DNA from: Legionella waltersii
Lineage (GTDB): Bacteria; Pseudomonadota; Gammaproteobacteria; Legionellales; Legionellaceae
DNA: 64,000 nucleotides
Assembly (NCBI RefSeq): GCF_001468085.1
Contig: NZ_LNZB01000051.1
Location: 366,668 to 430,667, forward strand
Reading direction: 5' to 3'
The notes under the pieces are model-generated. The model had not been told where the DNA came from. It saw only the letters and a list, made by a program, of their open reading frames with translations, and did no database searches. The translations under genes were made by a program, and so were the position numbers. Numbering within the stretch: position 1 is the first letter of the stretch; each line of letters opens with the position of its first letter. Of this stretch, positions 44,531 through 54,565 are shown in pieces.

Positions 44531-44563
44531 CTTAAGCTTCTCTTAAGGTTCGATCGGTATACT
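44531..44563 (+). promoter_or_regulatory. PmrA-box-like direct repeat and -10 box ahead of the receiver gene
   Basis: CTTAA (44531-44535), six bases, CTTAA (44542-44546): an 11-base-phased direct repeat matching the PmrA/OmpR-type consensus YTTAA-N6-YTTAA. TATACT (44558-44563) follows 11 bases later and fits the -10 box, placing the repeat over the -35 region as at activated PmrA promoters. The rest of the 44114-44530 gap shows only a TTAGTGCA/TGCACTAA inverted repeat (about 44239-44272) and no gene. Confidence 0.5.
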
Positions 44564-44586
44564 TTTCTATAGAAAAAGGAGTAGCG

Positions 44587-45039
44587 ATGCATGTTTTAAT
44601 TGTCGAAGACAATGCATTTAATGCATTTTGTTTGCGCCGATTGTTGGAATCCCTAGTTGAGCCAATTTCGGTGACCATTGTGAATAATAGTCAGGCAGCA
44701 TTGGCATTTATTGAAAATCAAGGCACTGATGTCGTCATTATGGACGGTGACCTTGGGCCTGATAAGGACGCAAATCATTGCAATGGACCTGAGCTAGCAG
44801 AAATTTTATTAAACACTTACCCAAATTTACCTATCGTAGCCTGGACTGACTCTGATTCAATGCGTGAAGCATTTTCATCTGTATTCATTAGAAATGGGAG
44901 CCCATTGAACGAATACAATTCATGGACTAAATCCATCCAATTAGAAAGAATTTGTAAAACTTGGGCCTATTATTTTGGTGAGTTTATGGCAAGCCAGAAT
45001 TCAGCATTTTTAAGTACCGCCTCTGCTGGCGCTCGTTAG
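44587..45039 (+). CDS. Stand-alone response-regulator receiver protein
   Basis: A 150-residue protein containing one CheY-like receiver domain and a ~30-residue tail. The acidic pair E7-D8, the phosphoacceptor D53 (VIMDGDLG), T87 (AWTDSD) and K115 (SWTKSIQ) are all present, so it should be phosphorylatable. There is no output domain; it may act by protein contact, like other single-domain regulators in two-component or Legionella LetAS/Lqs-type networks, or as a phosphate sink. No histidine kinase is encoded in the window. AAGGAG precedes the ATG at ideal spacing, and a PmrA-box-like repeat sits in its promoter. Confidence 0.8.
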   Translation: MHVLIVEDNAFNAFCLRRLLESLVEPISVTIVNNSQAALAFIENQGTDVVIMDGDLGPDKDANHCNGPELAEILLNTYPNLPIVAWTDSDSMREAFSSVFIRNGSPLNEYNSWTKSIQLERICKTWAYYFGEFMASQNSAFLSTASAGAR

Positions 45040-45067
45040 TTAGACGTGGTTGGATAGTGTTCATTGA

Positions 45068-47752
45068 CTAATGAGCAGCATCCCAATTTGGCCCAACTCC
45101 AACAGCAACTTCTAGAGGTACAGAAAGTTTGACTGTGTTTTCCATTAAGTGATGAACAATAGCACTGACTTCTTCCACTGCATCTTGATTGACTTCAAAT
45201 ACTAATTCATCGTGCACTTGCATTATCATGATCGCCTTTGGCTTTGCTTGCGAGCATTGCCAATGGGCGATTGCCAACATGGTTTTTTTAATGATATCAG
45301 CGGCTGTTCCTTGCATGGGCGCATTAATGGCTGTTCTTTCCGCAGCTTTTTGTCTCATTAAATTGCGTGAATTAATTTCAGGTAAATACAGCCGGCGGCC
45401 AAATAAGGTTTCTACATAGCCCAGTTGATGAGCATGGGCTCTTGTACGCTCCATGTAGTCTAAAACTTTGGGATAGCGATGAAAGTAAGTACTGATGTAA
45501 TGCTGAGCATCTTGTCGCTCCACTCCAATTTGTTTCGCTAAACCAAATGCAGACATACCATAAATCAAACCAAAGTTAACGGCTTTAGCACGTCTTCGTT
45601 GCTCTTTTGAAACTTGATCCAATGGAGTTTGAAAGATTTCACTGGCTGTTGCAGCATGAATATCCCAACCATTCGCAAATGCTTTGAGTAGATTATCATC
45701 CTGAGAGAGATGTGCCATGATGCGCAGTTCAATCTGCGAGTAGTCTGCTGCCAGAATGAGTTTGCCAGGAGGAGCAATAAAAGCGGTTCGAATCAAACGG
45801 CCTTCCTCACTTCGAGTAGGTATATTTTGTAAGTTAGGATCACTTGATGATAATCGGCCTGTTGCTGCCACTGCTTGGTTATAAGAAGTATGTACACGAT
45901 TCGTTTTTGGGTTCATTTTCTTTGGCAGGGCATCGATATAGGTAGAGACAAGTTTACTTAAACTTCGGTACTCTAAAATAACCGCAGCTAAACGAAAGTC
46001 ATAAGCCAACTCTTGTAAAACAGATTCAGCAGTAGAGGGTTGACCCGTTGGTGTTTTCGCAATTATTGGTAGCTTTTGCTCTTCAAAAAGAATTTCTTGC
46101 AATTGTTTTGGAGAGTTGAGATTAAATGGTTTTCCAGCTAAGGCTAAGGCCTCTTGTTCCAATGAAGACATTTGTAGTTTTAAACGGTCACCATGAGTTT
46201 TTAAAGCAACCGGATCAATTAAGACACCCTGCATTTCCATGTCAGCTAGAACTGTAAGAAGCGGTACTTCGATTTCTCGCAATACTCGACGGAGCGGCTC
46301 TTCCAATAAAGGATACATTGCATGGTGCAATTTAAGAGTGATATCAGCATCTTCAGCGGAATAAACACCTGCTTTATCTACAGGAATTTGATCAAATCGG
46401 AGTTGTTTGGCCCCTTTTCCAGCAATCTCTTCAAAAGAAATGGTTTTATAGCCTAGATACTTCAAGGCCAGGGAATCCATATCATGTCTTCCTGCTCCAC
46501 TATTGAGAATATAAGATTCCAGCATGGTGTCATAAGCAATGCCCTGCAGGTGGATACCATGGTTCTTTAAGACGCTGTAATCGTATTTTACATTCTGACC
46601 TATTTTTTTTATTTCTGAATTCTCTAGAATAGGTTTCAGAGCGGTTAATACTTCTTCTTTAATCAATTGAGGGCTTCCATCGATATGTCCAAAAGGGATG
46701 TATGCGGCTTTATTTTCCTCAATGGCGATTGAAATACCTACTAATTCAGCCGTCATCACGTCTAAGCTTGTAGTCTCTGTGTCTATACAAAACAGTTGAC
46801 ATTGTTCGAGCTGATTGAGCCAATGATCAAACTGAGTTTGATTGGTGATGATTTCATAGCTGACGGCAGTTCCGTTGCTTTGATTTTGAGGAGATTGATT
46901 TTCTTCTCCCAATAATTCTTTCAACCAAGTTTTAAACTCAAATTCTTTCGTTAACTGGATTAATAATTCTTTGTTTGCAGGTTTAAGGCTCAATTGCTTT
47001 AAGTTGAGAGGCAAATCTAAATCAGTTTTGATGGTGACTAATTTTTTTGACAGGGGAAGTTGAGGAATACTCTCTCTTAAGTATTCGCCAATTTTTCCAG
47101 TAATGTCTTGTGCATGTTGAATCAAATTATCCAGAGTGTGATATTCACTGAGCCATTTAACCGCTGTTTTAGGACCACATTTATTGACACCAGGAATGTT
47201 ATCTACTGAGTCTCCAATAAGGGTAAGGTAGTCAATAATTTGTTCAGGGTTAACACCAAATTTTTCTTTAACCCCTTCAACGTCCATCGTGTAATTGCTC
47301 ATGGTATTTATGAGCGTTACATGTTCATTAACCAGCTGTGCTAAATCCTTATCCCCTGTAGAAATAAGAACGGGAATTTGATGTTCTGTTGCTTGTTTGG
47401 CTAATGTGCCAATCACATCGTCTGCCTCAACTCCCTCGATGATTAATAACGGCAAGCCCATTGCCTCCAATAATTCAATTAAGGGATGAAATTGACTGCT
47501 AAGATCTTCGGGCATCGGAGGACGATGGGCTTTGTACTCTGGATACCACTCATCCCTAAAGGTTTTTCCTTTTGCATCAAAGACAACGGCTAATTCTTGG
47601 GGTTGATAGTCTTTGATTAATTTTTTAATCATATTGGCCACCCCATAAATAGCACCAGTGGGCTGTCCTTTTGAATTGGTTAGAGGGGGTAGGGCATGAA
47701 AAGCCCTAAAAAAATAGGAGGAACCGTCAATTAGGACAAGCGGTAGGCTCAT
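45068..47752 (-). CDS. polA: DNA polymerase I
   Basis: An 894-residue enzyme for Okazaki-fragment processing and repair. The 5'-3' exonuclease domain covers residues ~1-290 (LVLIDGSSYFFRAFHALPPL, GVEADDVIGTLAKQ and ISTGDKDLAQLV), the 3'-5' exonuclease starts at ~300 with the metal-binding Asp-Glu pair in FCIDTETTSLDVMTAELVG, and the polymerase domain has motif A ADYSQIELRIMAH, motif B RRRAKAVNFGLIYGMSAFGL and motif C MIMQVHDELVFEV. All catalytic Asp residues are present; full length. Lies two bases downstream of lpxD and is probably cotranscribed with it. Confidence 0.97.
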   Translation of the reverse strand: MSLPLVLIDGSSYFFRAFHALPPLTNSKGQPTGAIYGVANMIKKLIKDYQPQELAVVFDAKGKTFRDEWYPEYKAHRPPMPEDLSSQFHPLIELLEAMGLPLLIIEGVEADDVIGTLAKQATEHQIPVLISTGDKDLAQLVNEHVTLINTMSNYTMDVEGVKEKFGVNPEQIIDYLTLIGDSVDNIPGVNKCGPKTAVKWLSEYHTLDNLIQHAQDITGKIGEYLRESIPQLPLSKKLVTIKTDLDLPLNLKQLSLKPANKELLIQLTKEFEFKTWLKELLGEENQSPQNQSNGTAVSYEIITNQTQFDHWLNQLEQCQLFCIDTETTSLDVMTAELVGISIAIEENKAAYIPFGHIDGSPQLIKEEVLTALKPILENSEIKKIGQNVKYDYSVLKNHGIHLQGIAYDTMLESYILNSGAGRHDMDSLALKYLGYKTISFEEIAGKGAKQLRFDQIPVDKAGVYSAEDADITLKLHHAMYPLLEEPLRRVLREIEVPLLTVLADMEMQGVLIDPVALKTHGDRLKLQMSSLEQEALALAGKPFNLNSPKQLQEILFEEQKLPIIAKTPTGQPSTAESVLQELAYDFRLAAVILEYRSLSKLVSTYIDALPKKMNPKTNRVHTSYNQAVAATGRLSSSDPNLQNIPTRSEEGRLIRTAFIAPPGKLILAADYSQIELRIMAHLSQDDNLLKAFANGWDIHAATASEIFQTPLDQVSKEQRRRAKAVNFGLIYGMSAFGLAKQIGVERQDAQHYISTYFHRYPKVLDYMERTRAHAHQLGYVETLFGRRLYLPEINSRNLMRQKAAERTAINAPMQGTAADIIKKTMLAIAHWQCSQAKPKAIMIMQVHDELVFEVNQDAVEEVSAIVHHLMENTVKLSVPLEVAVGVGPNWDAAH

Positions 47753-47754
47753 GA

Positions 47755-48804
47755 TTACTCAGTCTCTTCCATGTTTAGTTTTTTAAGGATTGCGGCTATT
47801 TGTTCAGACATTGCTTTTAGTTTCTTTTGCATAAATGGAACACGGGTCACAGACAACTCATGTTTAATTGCTTGATCTTTTGGACGTGAAGGATTTCCCA
47901 AATAAATCAATCCCTTTTTTAAATGTTTGTGAGGTGGGACGCCAGTTCTTGCACCTAAGATAACCTCATCATCGATACGAACGTGGTCGCTGACTCCAAC
48001 GTTAGCGGCAAAAGTAACGTAATTTCCAGAAGTAGTGCTTCCAGCAATTCCTGTGAATGCACATAGAATATTATGTTGTCCTAATTTGACAGAATGAGCA
48101 ATCTGAACAAAGTTATCTATTTTAGTGCCTTTACCTATCACTGTGGACCCTAAGGTAGCTCGGTCTATTGCGGTATTTGCACCTATTTCAACATCATCTT
48201 CAATAATGACATTGCCTAAATGCGGCAACTTAAGGTGCTGGCCATCAACAAAGGCGTAACCAAATCCATCGGAACCAACCACAGTAGAGGCATGTATTGT
48301 TACATGAGAGCCAATGCGACAATTATCATAAATAGTCACTTGCGGATGAATTGTTGTTTTATTGCCTATGGTCACGTTTTGACCCACGTGAACGTGGCTT
48401 TTTAGCACAGTGTAATCGCCAATCACACTGCCAGACTCTATGACCACATAGGGCCCGATTAATACATGCTCTCCTAGGCGCACATTTTCCCCAATGGATG
48501 CAGTTGGGTGAATTCCGGGGATAATCTCTTTTTTAGGGTTAAAATGGTTGAGCAAGGTGATGAACGCTTTGAAACCGTGCTGAACTTGTATGTGAGGCTT
48601 TTTAAGGTCACTTATGTTTTTCCCAACAAGGAGTGCGGCAGCATCGGACATTTCCGCAGTCTTAATATTATCTTCACCTTCTGCAAATACAATAGAGCCA
48701 GGAATAATGTTATCTATTGGCGATATTTCAGTAATCGTTAGAGCATCATTACCTATGACTGAGCCTTGAACTAATCCTGCCAAATCGCGAAGTGAAGTAC
48801 TCAT
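47755..48804 (-). CDS. lpxD: UDP-3-O-(3-hydroxyacyl)glucosamine N-acyltransferase
   Basis: A 349-residue lipid A enzyme that adds the N-linked hydroxyacyl chain to UDP-GlcN. The N-terminal uridine-binding domain is followed by a left-handed beta helix of hexapeptide repeats ([60 protein letters not shown]) and the catalytic His region [20 protein letters not shown]. Length is normal. Legionella genomes usually carry more than one lpxD; this copy is outside an lpxA-fabZ cluster and sits before polA. Confidence 0.95.
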   Translation of the reverse strand: MSTSLRDLAGLVQGSVIGNDALTITEISPIDNIIPGSIVFAEGEDNIKTAEMSDAAALLVGKNISDLKKPHIQVQHGFKAFITLLNHFNPKKEIIPGIHPTASIGENVRLGEHVLIGPYVVIESGSVIGDYTVLKSHVHVGQNVTIGNKTTIHPQVTIYDNCRIGSHVTIHASTVVGSDGFGYAFVDGQHLKLPHLGNVIIEDDVEIGANTAIDRATLGSTVIGKGTKIDNFVQIAHSVKLGQHNILCAFTGIAGSTTSGNYVTFAANVGVSDHVRIDDEVILGARTGVPPHKHLKKGLIYLGNPSRPKDQAIKHELSVTRVPFMQKKLKAMSEQIAAILKKLNMEETE

Positions 48805-49012
48805 TGGTTAACCTTTAAATTCTACAAAATAAGCGAATTATATACCTAAATAACTTGAAATAGCTATTCAACAAGGAGATTGGGAGTTTTTCCTGAGCCC
48901 TGTAGAAAAAAAGCAATAATTCAGGTATAAATTGAAGTATTCATACCGTAATTAGTTAAACCAATTGTATTGATAGCTTGGAGTAGCTAATTAAAAATCA
49001 TAAGGATAGGAT

Positions 49013-49810
49013 ATGCTAAAAAACATTCTGTTGGTTGGAAGTAGCCTCATACTCACAACAAACGCGTTAGCAATGCAATTAGTCTATGATGAAGAGTTAC
49101 CTTTAACCTGGTCATCAATTATAACGGTAAGTGGAGGCCCGTCATGGGGCACTGCAGGGCAAAACCAATACCTTTACCCTAATTCACCTTTCTACACGAC
49201 AGCATTTATCCCCAATCCAGCCCCTTATTACAACATGTATTTCAAGTACAACTCATCAAACAGTACCATGGCTAATGGCGAATTGTTTTTTGGCTTACAG
49301 CGGACTGTTCAGCCGGGAATTATTGGGCAATTAGGTCTTGGAGTTGCGGGGGTAAGTGATGCCAAAGTTACTGGTACAGTGGATTTGAATGTACCGAATG
49401 TTATTTCTGTACCAAATGTTTACAGTTATAGTTATAAAGTTAATCATGTACGAATAGATTTAAAGGGGAAACTGATAGCAAGCTCAATAAATCCAGTACA
49501 ACCCTATATTAGTGGCAGTATTGGTGCGGGCTTTAATAATTCCCATGATTATCAAGCGGTATCTGTTAATCAAACGCTATTTCCCGCCCCATGGTTTTTA
49601 CCAAGCACTACCATTGCCTTTGCTTACAGCGTAGGTGCAGGAATCCAAAAATCCATTACGAAAAATTGGCAGGTTGGTGTTGGTTATGAGTTCGCTGATT
49701 TGGGCAAGAGTTATTTAGGTTATGATGGGTTTTTGTTGGAAAAAGGCCCGCTATTAACCCATTTTTATAACAACCAATTGTTGTTTAGTTTGAGTTATTT
49801 GTATTCCTAA
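49013..49810 (+). CDS. Outer-membrane beta-barrel protein (porin/OmpA-like)
   Basis: A 265-residue protein with signal peptide (LLVGSSLILTTNALA) and a barrel of alternating hydrophobic strands rich in Tyr, Asn and Gly: MANGELFFGLQRTVQPGIIG, VRIDLKGKLIASSINPVQPY, STTIAFAYSVGAGIQKSITK, WQVGVGYEFADLGKSYLGYD and a terminal strand QLLFSLSYLYS. The layout of strands and long loops suits an eight-stranded barrel of the OmpW/OmpA-like Legionella family. Ligand or role unknown. Divergent from lpxD. Confidence 0.8.
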   Translation: MLKNILLVGSSLILTTNALAMQLVYDEELPLTWSSIITVSGGPSWGTAGQNQYLYPNSPFYTTAFIPNPAPYYNMYFKYNSSNSTMANGELFFGLQRTVQPGIIGQLGLGVAGVSDAKVTGTVDLNVPNVISVPNVYSYSYKVNHVRIDLKGKLIASSINPVQPYISGSIGAGFNNSHDYQAVSVNQTLFPAPWFLPSTTIAFAYSVGAGIQKSITKNWQVGVGYEFADLGKSYLGYDGFLLEKGPLLTHFYNNQLLFSLSYLYS

Positions 49811-49909
49811 AAAACAACTGACTTCATGGATAGCACTCTTTGGACATTAAAGGGTGTTTCCACGAAGTTGGGCGAAAACACTTCTTAAGTAAAGCTATAT
49901 GGTTTCATA

Positions 49910-51139
49910 TTAGCTAATGTACTTGCGCAAAACTAGCGCTGCATTTGCCCCACCAAATGCAAAATGGTTGGATAGCGCAATATCAATGGTTTTTGGCCTG
50001 GCTACATTGGGAACATAGTCAAGATCACAGGCTGGGTCAGGAGTTGTTAAGTTGATCGTTGGAAGGATTAAATTGTTCTGTAAACACAAGGTAGTCGCTA
50101 TAATTTCCATTGCCCCTGCTGCGCCAATAGCATGACCAGTCATGGCTTTTTGTGCAGTAATTGGGATCTCATAGGCTCTGTCCCCAAATACGCTTTTAAT
50201 GGTTTCAGTTTCTGTGCTGTCATTTAATTGGGTTCCAGTTCCATGTGCATTAATGTAGTGGATGTCACTTATGGACAATTTGGCATCATTCAAGGCGGCG
50301 AAAATTGCTCTACTTTGGCCTTGCGAGTTAGGCGCCGTGACGTGGGATGCATCGCAGCTTGCTCCGTAGCCAATGATTTCGGCATAGATTTGAGCTCCTC
50401 TTGCCCGTGCTTGCTGGAGCTCTTCTAGTATTAAAATGCCTGCACCATCTGCCATAACCATTCCATCACGATTTAAGTCAAAAGGTCTGCTGGCTTGGCT
50501 AGGGTTCTCATTGTTTGTTGACATAACCCTCAATTTACACCAAGCTGCCATTATGCTTTCCCACACCAATGATTCTGTACCGCCACAGATTGCTGTGGTG
50601 AGGTTACCATAAGCAATTTGTTGATACGCCGAACCTATTGCTTCACCAGAAGAAACACAGGCATTAGAAATCGTTGAATTGGGCCCTCCTAATCCAAAGG
50701 CAATAGCAATATGGTTGGCTACTGAATTAGGCATTCCACGAATTACAGTGAGGGCAGGGATCTTTTTCCAGCTCTCCGTAAAAAATGTTTTGTAGCAAGA
50801 CTCTAATTCTGCTTGTCCACCCAGGCTTGTCCCTATAAACGTACCGGCATCACGGAGCTCGTTTTCATTCAAGCCCGATCTTTCAATCGCATGATGAGTA
50901 CAAAATAAAGCATATTGTGCTGCTCGTGGATACCGTTTGCTTTTATTAAATTCCGGTAGGTGGTCAAGCGATAAATCAGTGATTTCGCCAGCAATTTGTG
51001 TTGTGTAAGGAGTTGGATCATAGGATTGTATTCGCTTAATACCGCATTGTCCTTGACTTGCAGCAAGCCAAAATTGATTAATACCAGTTCCAATGGAAGA
51101 AGTGATTTCCATTCCAGTAATAACAACCCGCTTTTTCAT
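49910..51139 (-). CDS. Beta-ketoacyl-ACP synthase II-like (FabF family)
   Basis: A 409-residue thiolase-fold condensing enzyme. The catalytic triad is C161 (TISNACVSSGEA), H299 (INAHGTGTQLND) and H336 (AMTGHAIGAAGAME). These and the length match FabF (about 412). It extends acyl-ACP in fatty-acid synthesis. It stands alone, away from acpP and fabG, so it may be an additional KAS used for special acyl chains; the loop regions (for instance SWKKIPALTVIRGMPNSVAN) follow the family pattern without clear polyketide features. Confidence 0.9.
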   Translation of the reverse strand: MKKRVVITGMEITSSIGTGINQFWLAASQGQCGIKRIQSYDPTPYTTQIAGEITDLSLDHLPEFNKSKRYPRAAQYALFCTHHAIERSGLNENELRDAGTFIGTSLGGQAELESCYKTFFTESWKKIPALTVIRGMPNSVANHIAIAFGLGGPNSTISNACVSSGEAIGSAYQQIAYGNLTTAICGGTESLVWESIMAAWCKLRVMSTNNENPSQASRPFDLNRDGMVMADGAGILILEELQQARARGAQIYAEIIGYGASCDASHVTAPNSQGQSRAIFAALNDAKLSISDIHYINAHGTGTQLNDSTETETIKSVFGDRAYEIPITAQKAMTGHAIGAAGAMEIIATTLCLQNNLILPTINLTTPDPACDLDYVPNVARPKTIDIALSNHFAFGGANAALVLRKYIS

Positions 51140-51218
51140 TAATGGTCCTTAGTCCTGTTTTATAACATGCCTTTAGATTGAATAAACAGAACTTAAGCTC
51201 TCCCTATCTATTTATTCA

Positions 51219-51320
51219 AATGGATTTCCAATCGGTCATTTAGTGTCCCTAAACGTCCTAATTAACATCAATTTCTGCTTAGACTTGGGTTTTTGCTTAA
51301 ATCCTGTGGAAATCATGAGT
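51219..51320. repeat. Degraded copy of the MITE-like repeat
   Basis: The interior TCGGTCATTTAGTGT (51232-51246) followed by a CTAAAC-type stretch is shared with the 127-bp element at 35004-35130, and GGATTTCCA/TGGAAATC at the borders form weak terminal inverted repeats. It lies in the gap between the KAS gene and the double-GNAT gene, which otherwise shows no gene. Confidence 0.5.
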
Positions 51321-51414
51321 TCCTTCAGGCTACCACAGGCAATACTAAGGTGGAGTTTTAAAGTGTGTCAAGCCATATTTGCTTTTAGGGCCAAGCTCTA
51401 GACATTCTGGTATT

Positions 51415-52275
51415 TTATTTGGGCAAATCGTTTAGACGAATCAGCCAATAATCACAGGCGTTGGAAACGTGAAAGCCTAAACGGACGTATAAATCCAGCG
51501 CCTTTGTATTATGAGTTTCAACATCTAGATTGACTACGGTTTTACCCTCACTTAATGCTATATTGATGCAATAGGCTATCAAGGCAGTACCAAGTCCTTT
51601 GCCTTGCTCCTTCGGTAAAACCGCAATGTCTGAAAGAGTTGCGCATTTGGGTTGCCAGCGAATGTGGGATTTACCTATAGGATGATTATCAGCGATAGCT
51701 AATATAATTTCATAATCTCTTTCACTCATAATTTGTTCAAATCGGCTCACCAAATTTTGGCTTTTGTCAGGAAAGCAAACTTCATCCAGGGCACATAAAA
51801 TAGGGATGTCCTCTGGTGTAGCTAAACGGAACGTTAACGACTGATTTTGATTCAGCAGAGGATTCAAATCATCTCTTTCCATGAAGTATTCACTGTGTAT
51901 AAAAACAAAACCTCTTTTTTTGAGCCATTTATCATTGACCCCAGCTGGGTTACAAAATAGCAAGTTATAATATCCTTGAGTAACTAATAGAGGCTCGATT
52001 TGCTGCAACATTTTTTTAGCTATGCCCTTTTTGCGGTGTTTCGGATGGACGAGCACTGAAATTTCAACGGCATCCTCATAAAAAAAATAAACACTTAGAA
52101 AACCAACGAGGCTATTGTTCTTGTAATACAGCAAGCATGCGGGCACGGCACGCTCTTGTTTAAGGATATGGGGATATACATTTGGAACACTTCCATCATT
52201 TTTTTTGCATGCATCAACTAAAGCTTCTAACTCTTTAGTTTGATAGTCATTAATTTGATTTATTTGTTTAATCAT
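51415..52275 (-). CDS. Double GNAT-family acetyltransferase
   Basis: A 286-residue protein with two acetyltransferase domains. The first has motif A as HPKHRKKGIAKKMLQQI (~residues 77-93), the second has PKEQGKGLGTALIAYCINIA (~220-240), both with the R/Q-x-x-G-x-G/A acetyl-CoA loop. The second is followed by the usual YVRLGFHVSN ending. Two-domain GNATs of this kind include mycothiol synthase-like and aminoglycoside-type enzymes; the substrate here is unknown. Stand-alone gene. Confidence 0.8.
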   Translation of the reverse strand: MIKQINQINDYQTKELEALVDACKKNDGSVPNVYPHILKQERAVPACLLYYKNNSLVGFLSVYFFYEDAVEISVLVHPKHRKKGIAKKMLQQIEPLLVTQGYYNLLFCNPAGVNDKWLKKRGFVFIHSEYFMERDDLNPLLNQNQSLTFRLATPEDIPILCALDEVCFPDKSQNLVSRFEQIMSERDYEIILAIADNHPIGKSHIRWQPKCATLSDIAVLPKEQGKGLGTALIAYCINIALSEGKTVVNLDVETHNTKALDLYVRLGFHVSNACDYWLIRLNDLPK

Positions 52276-52365
52276 GGTGTTTTATAAAAGAGTTATTATT
52301 ATCTTTAAGATTAGCGCGTTTTACAAAATTTGCTCATTAAAAAACTAACATATTGCCTAAATAAC

Positions 52366-53652
52366 TCAACTCAATAAAAAGAAAATGATAAATACAACAC
52401 TCAAAATCAAAATCAACGGATTGGTTTTTTGGCGAGTCAATAATTTAAGAGCCGTATATAAAATAACACCCCATCCTATTCCATCTGCAATAGAAGAGGT
52501 AAATGGAATCATCATTATCGTGACCATACAGGGGGCGGTCTCTGTAATATCAGTTAGATTTAGATCCGTCAGATGCTTCATCATGCAACAAGCAACATAA
52601 AGCAATGCTGGTCCCACAGCAAATCCCGGAATCATTTTAGCTAAAGGAAAGAAAAACAGCATCAATAGAAAGCCAATAGCGATAACTATTGCAGTCAAAC
52701 CTGTTTTTCCACCCGCTTCAATTCCAGTAGCGGACTCAATATATGGAGAAGTACTGGCTGATCCCAATAAGCCGGCCAATGAAGAGGCAGCAGCGTCTGC
52801 AGTTAAACTGTAACTTAAGCGTTTCGGGTAAGTTTCTTGATGTTTAAAAAGAGTTGGATTAAGAAGCCCCATTAATGTGCCTGTAGCATCGAACATCGCA
52901 ATTAGAAAGAAAGTAAATGTTGCTTTTAAGCCTTGCAAGTTATCTAGTTCTGAGAAATCAAGTTTAAGGAAAGTAGGCTCCATGGAGGGAGGCGTTGCAA
53001 ATAAGCCTTGCCAAGAGGTGAAGCCAAATATGAGGCTACATAAGCTTATACTTAGTATTCCAATAACTATCGCCCCCGTCACTTGATAATAATCCAGCGT
53101 TAAAATGATGATAAACCCTAAGAAGAATAAGCCGCATTCAGGTCTTAGGATATTGCCAAGCTGTAATAGATGATGTTCATTGACGAATAGGATTTGGTTG
53201 TTTTGCAATGAAATAAGAGCAATTAATAAACTAATACCGATAAGTATCGCAATTTGAAGGTTTTGCGGGATCGCTTCAAGGAGTATTCGGCGCATTTTTG
53301 TTAGTGTGATAAGAAGAAACAATAGCCCAGATATGAAAACCATGGCTAAGGCCTGTTGCCATGAAATTCCCATTCCTTGGACAACACTGTAAGAAAAATA
53401 AACATTTAAGGCCATTCCAGGCGCTACTCCAATAGGAGTATTAGCAAGAATTCCAGTGAGCGCACAAGCGAAAGCAGTAATTAAACATGTTGCAGTAAAT
53501 ACAGCGCCTTGATCCATTCCTGCATCATGAAGAATAGCCGGATTAACAAAGGCTATATAGACCATTGTTAAAAAAGTAGTGATCCCAGCTAGGACTTCTT
53601 TGCCCAAGGATGTTTCAGCAAGAAAATAGGATTTGATGGTTGATATAGTCAA
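52366..53652 (-). CDS. AzgA-type NCS2 purine (adenine/guanine/hypoxanthine) permease
   Basis: A 428-residue inner-membrane permease with 12-14 helices. Typical NCS2/AzgA wording: TFLTMVYIAFVNPAILHDAG at the start, GVAPGMALNVYFSYSVVQGM in TM3, DATGTLMGLLNPTLF for the sodium/proton-linked helix, and GSASTSPYIESATGIEAGGK, the substrate loop. Imports purine bases by proton symport. Nine bases downstream of the RMD1-like gene and probably cotranscribed with it. Confidence 0.88.
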   Translation of the reverse strand: MTISTIKSYFLAETSLGKEVLAGITTFLTMVYIAFVNPAILHDAGMDQGAVFTATCLITAFACALTGILANTPIGVAPGMALNVYFSYSVVQGMGISWQQALAMVFISGLLFLLITLTKMRRILLEAIPQNLQIAILIGISLLIALISLQNNQILFVNEHHLLQLGNILRPECGLFFLGFIIILTLDYYQVTGAIVIGILSISLCSLIFGFTSWQGLFATPPSMEPTFLKLDFSELDNLQGLKATFTFFLIAMFDATGTLMGLLNPTLFKHQETYPKRLSYSLTADAAASSLAGLLGSASTSPYIESATGIEAGGKTGLTAIVIAIGFLLMLFFFPLAKMIPGFAVGPALLYVACCMMKHLTDLNLTDITETAPCMVTIMMIPFTSSIADGIGWGVILYTALKLLTRQKTNPLILILSVVFIIFFLLS

Positions 53653-53661
53653 TTTTTTAAC

Positions 53662-54468
53662 CTAAAAATGAAAGTTCATGACGGCAATAACGATTTCAAT
53701 TGTAATCAATACAATAATAATGACTTCTAAATGATGGCTGTGCCGGCTTTCAAGATAGCCATTAAACATGTCAAAAATCTCGTTTAAGGTATCTAGGCGA
53801 TGATTGATAGCATTGACTCTTCTTTGAATATGTAAATAGCGCTCGAGCATGATAAAGTGCTCTTCTAGGGTTGGGTGCTGCCAAAAATATTTAGGATGGT
53901 ATAGGAAGTTACTTATCAAGTTTAACTCACTTTTGGCTCCCAATATCTCTCCAATAATTTGCTGGATTTGTTTTCTAGCTATCGGCATTTCACCTTCATG
54001 CGATAGACTTTGAATGAGAGGATTGTATTTATCAATTAATGCTTCAATGATGGTCTCAAAATACTGCAGCTTCACTGATTGAGAGAAGCCATAAGACAAA
54101 CTGAGTTTAAGCTCTTCACTATCATCTTCTATGGTTAAGCAATCAACATCATAAAAATCATGAGGTTCAATAGCTGTTCTATCGCCGTGTTGATAATGAA
54201 ACTCATCATGGACTAGGAGAGTGACTGGCTTATCGATTAATTGTTTAATGACGCTCAAGTAATTATTGACTTCGTATCTTTTTATACCCCAGGTTACAAT
54301 GGTCCCATTTTTAAAAACATAGATGGTGTGATCTTGGTTCTGTAGAGGGATCAATTTAACGACATCACGGGTTTTAGCCGAGCTAAATACTTGCGATGAA
54401 TTTTTAAAATGCGTATCCAATCGAGTTAAATCGATGGTTTTTGCAACGCAGAAACTTAAGCATTCCAT
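53662..54468 (-). CDS. RMD1/DUF155-family protein
   Basis: A 268-residue protein of the RMD1 (DUF155) family best known from yeast mitochondria and also found in bacteria. The central segment VFKNGTIVTWGIKRYEVNNY with an acidic DDSEELKLSLSYGFSQSVKL is typical; a coiled region (HIQRRVNAINHRLDTLNEIF) leads to a C-terminal membrane anchor (IIIVLITIEIVIAVMNFHF). The molecular function is not settled; RMD1 relatives are linked to mitochondrial translation or division. Immediately upstream of the purine permease. Confidence 0.8.
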   Translation of the reverse strand: MECLSFCVAKTIDLTRLDTHFKNSSQVFSSAKTRDVVKLIPLQNQDHTIYVFKNGTIVTWGIKRYEVNNYLSVIKQLIDKPVTLLVHDEFHYQHGDRTAIEPHDFYDVDCLTIEDDSEELKLSLSYGFSQSVKLQYFETIIEALIDKYNPLIQSLSHEGEMPIARKQIQQIIGEILGAKSELNLISNFLYHPKYFWQHPTLEEHFIMLERYLHIQRRVNAINHRLDTLNEIFDMFNGYLESRHSHHLEVIIIVLITIEIVIAVMNFHF

Positions 54469-54565
54469 GATGTTTAACCTGAATTAAATTGAAGGCGGTT
54501 TGCTCTGGATTTCCATGAGCAACGTCGCCTACTTATCTATAGTCACTTTTTTTCCATTGCTTATA

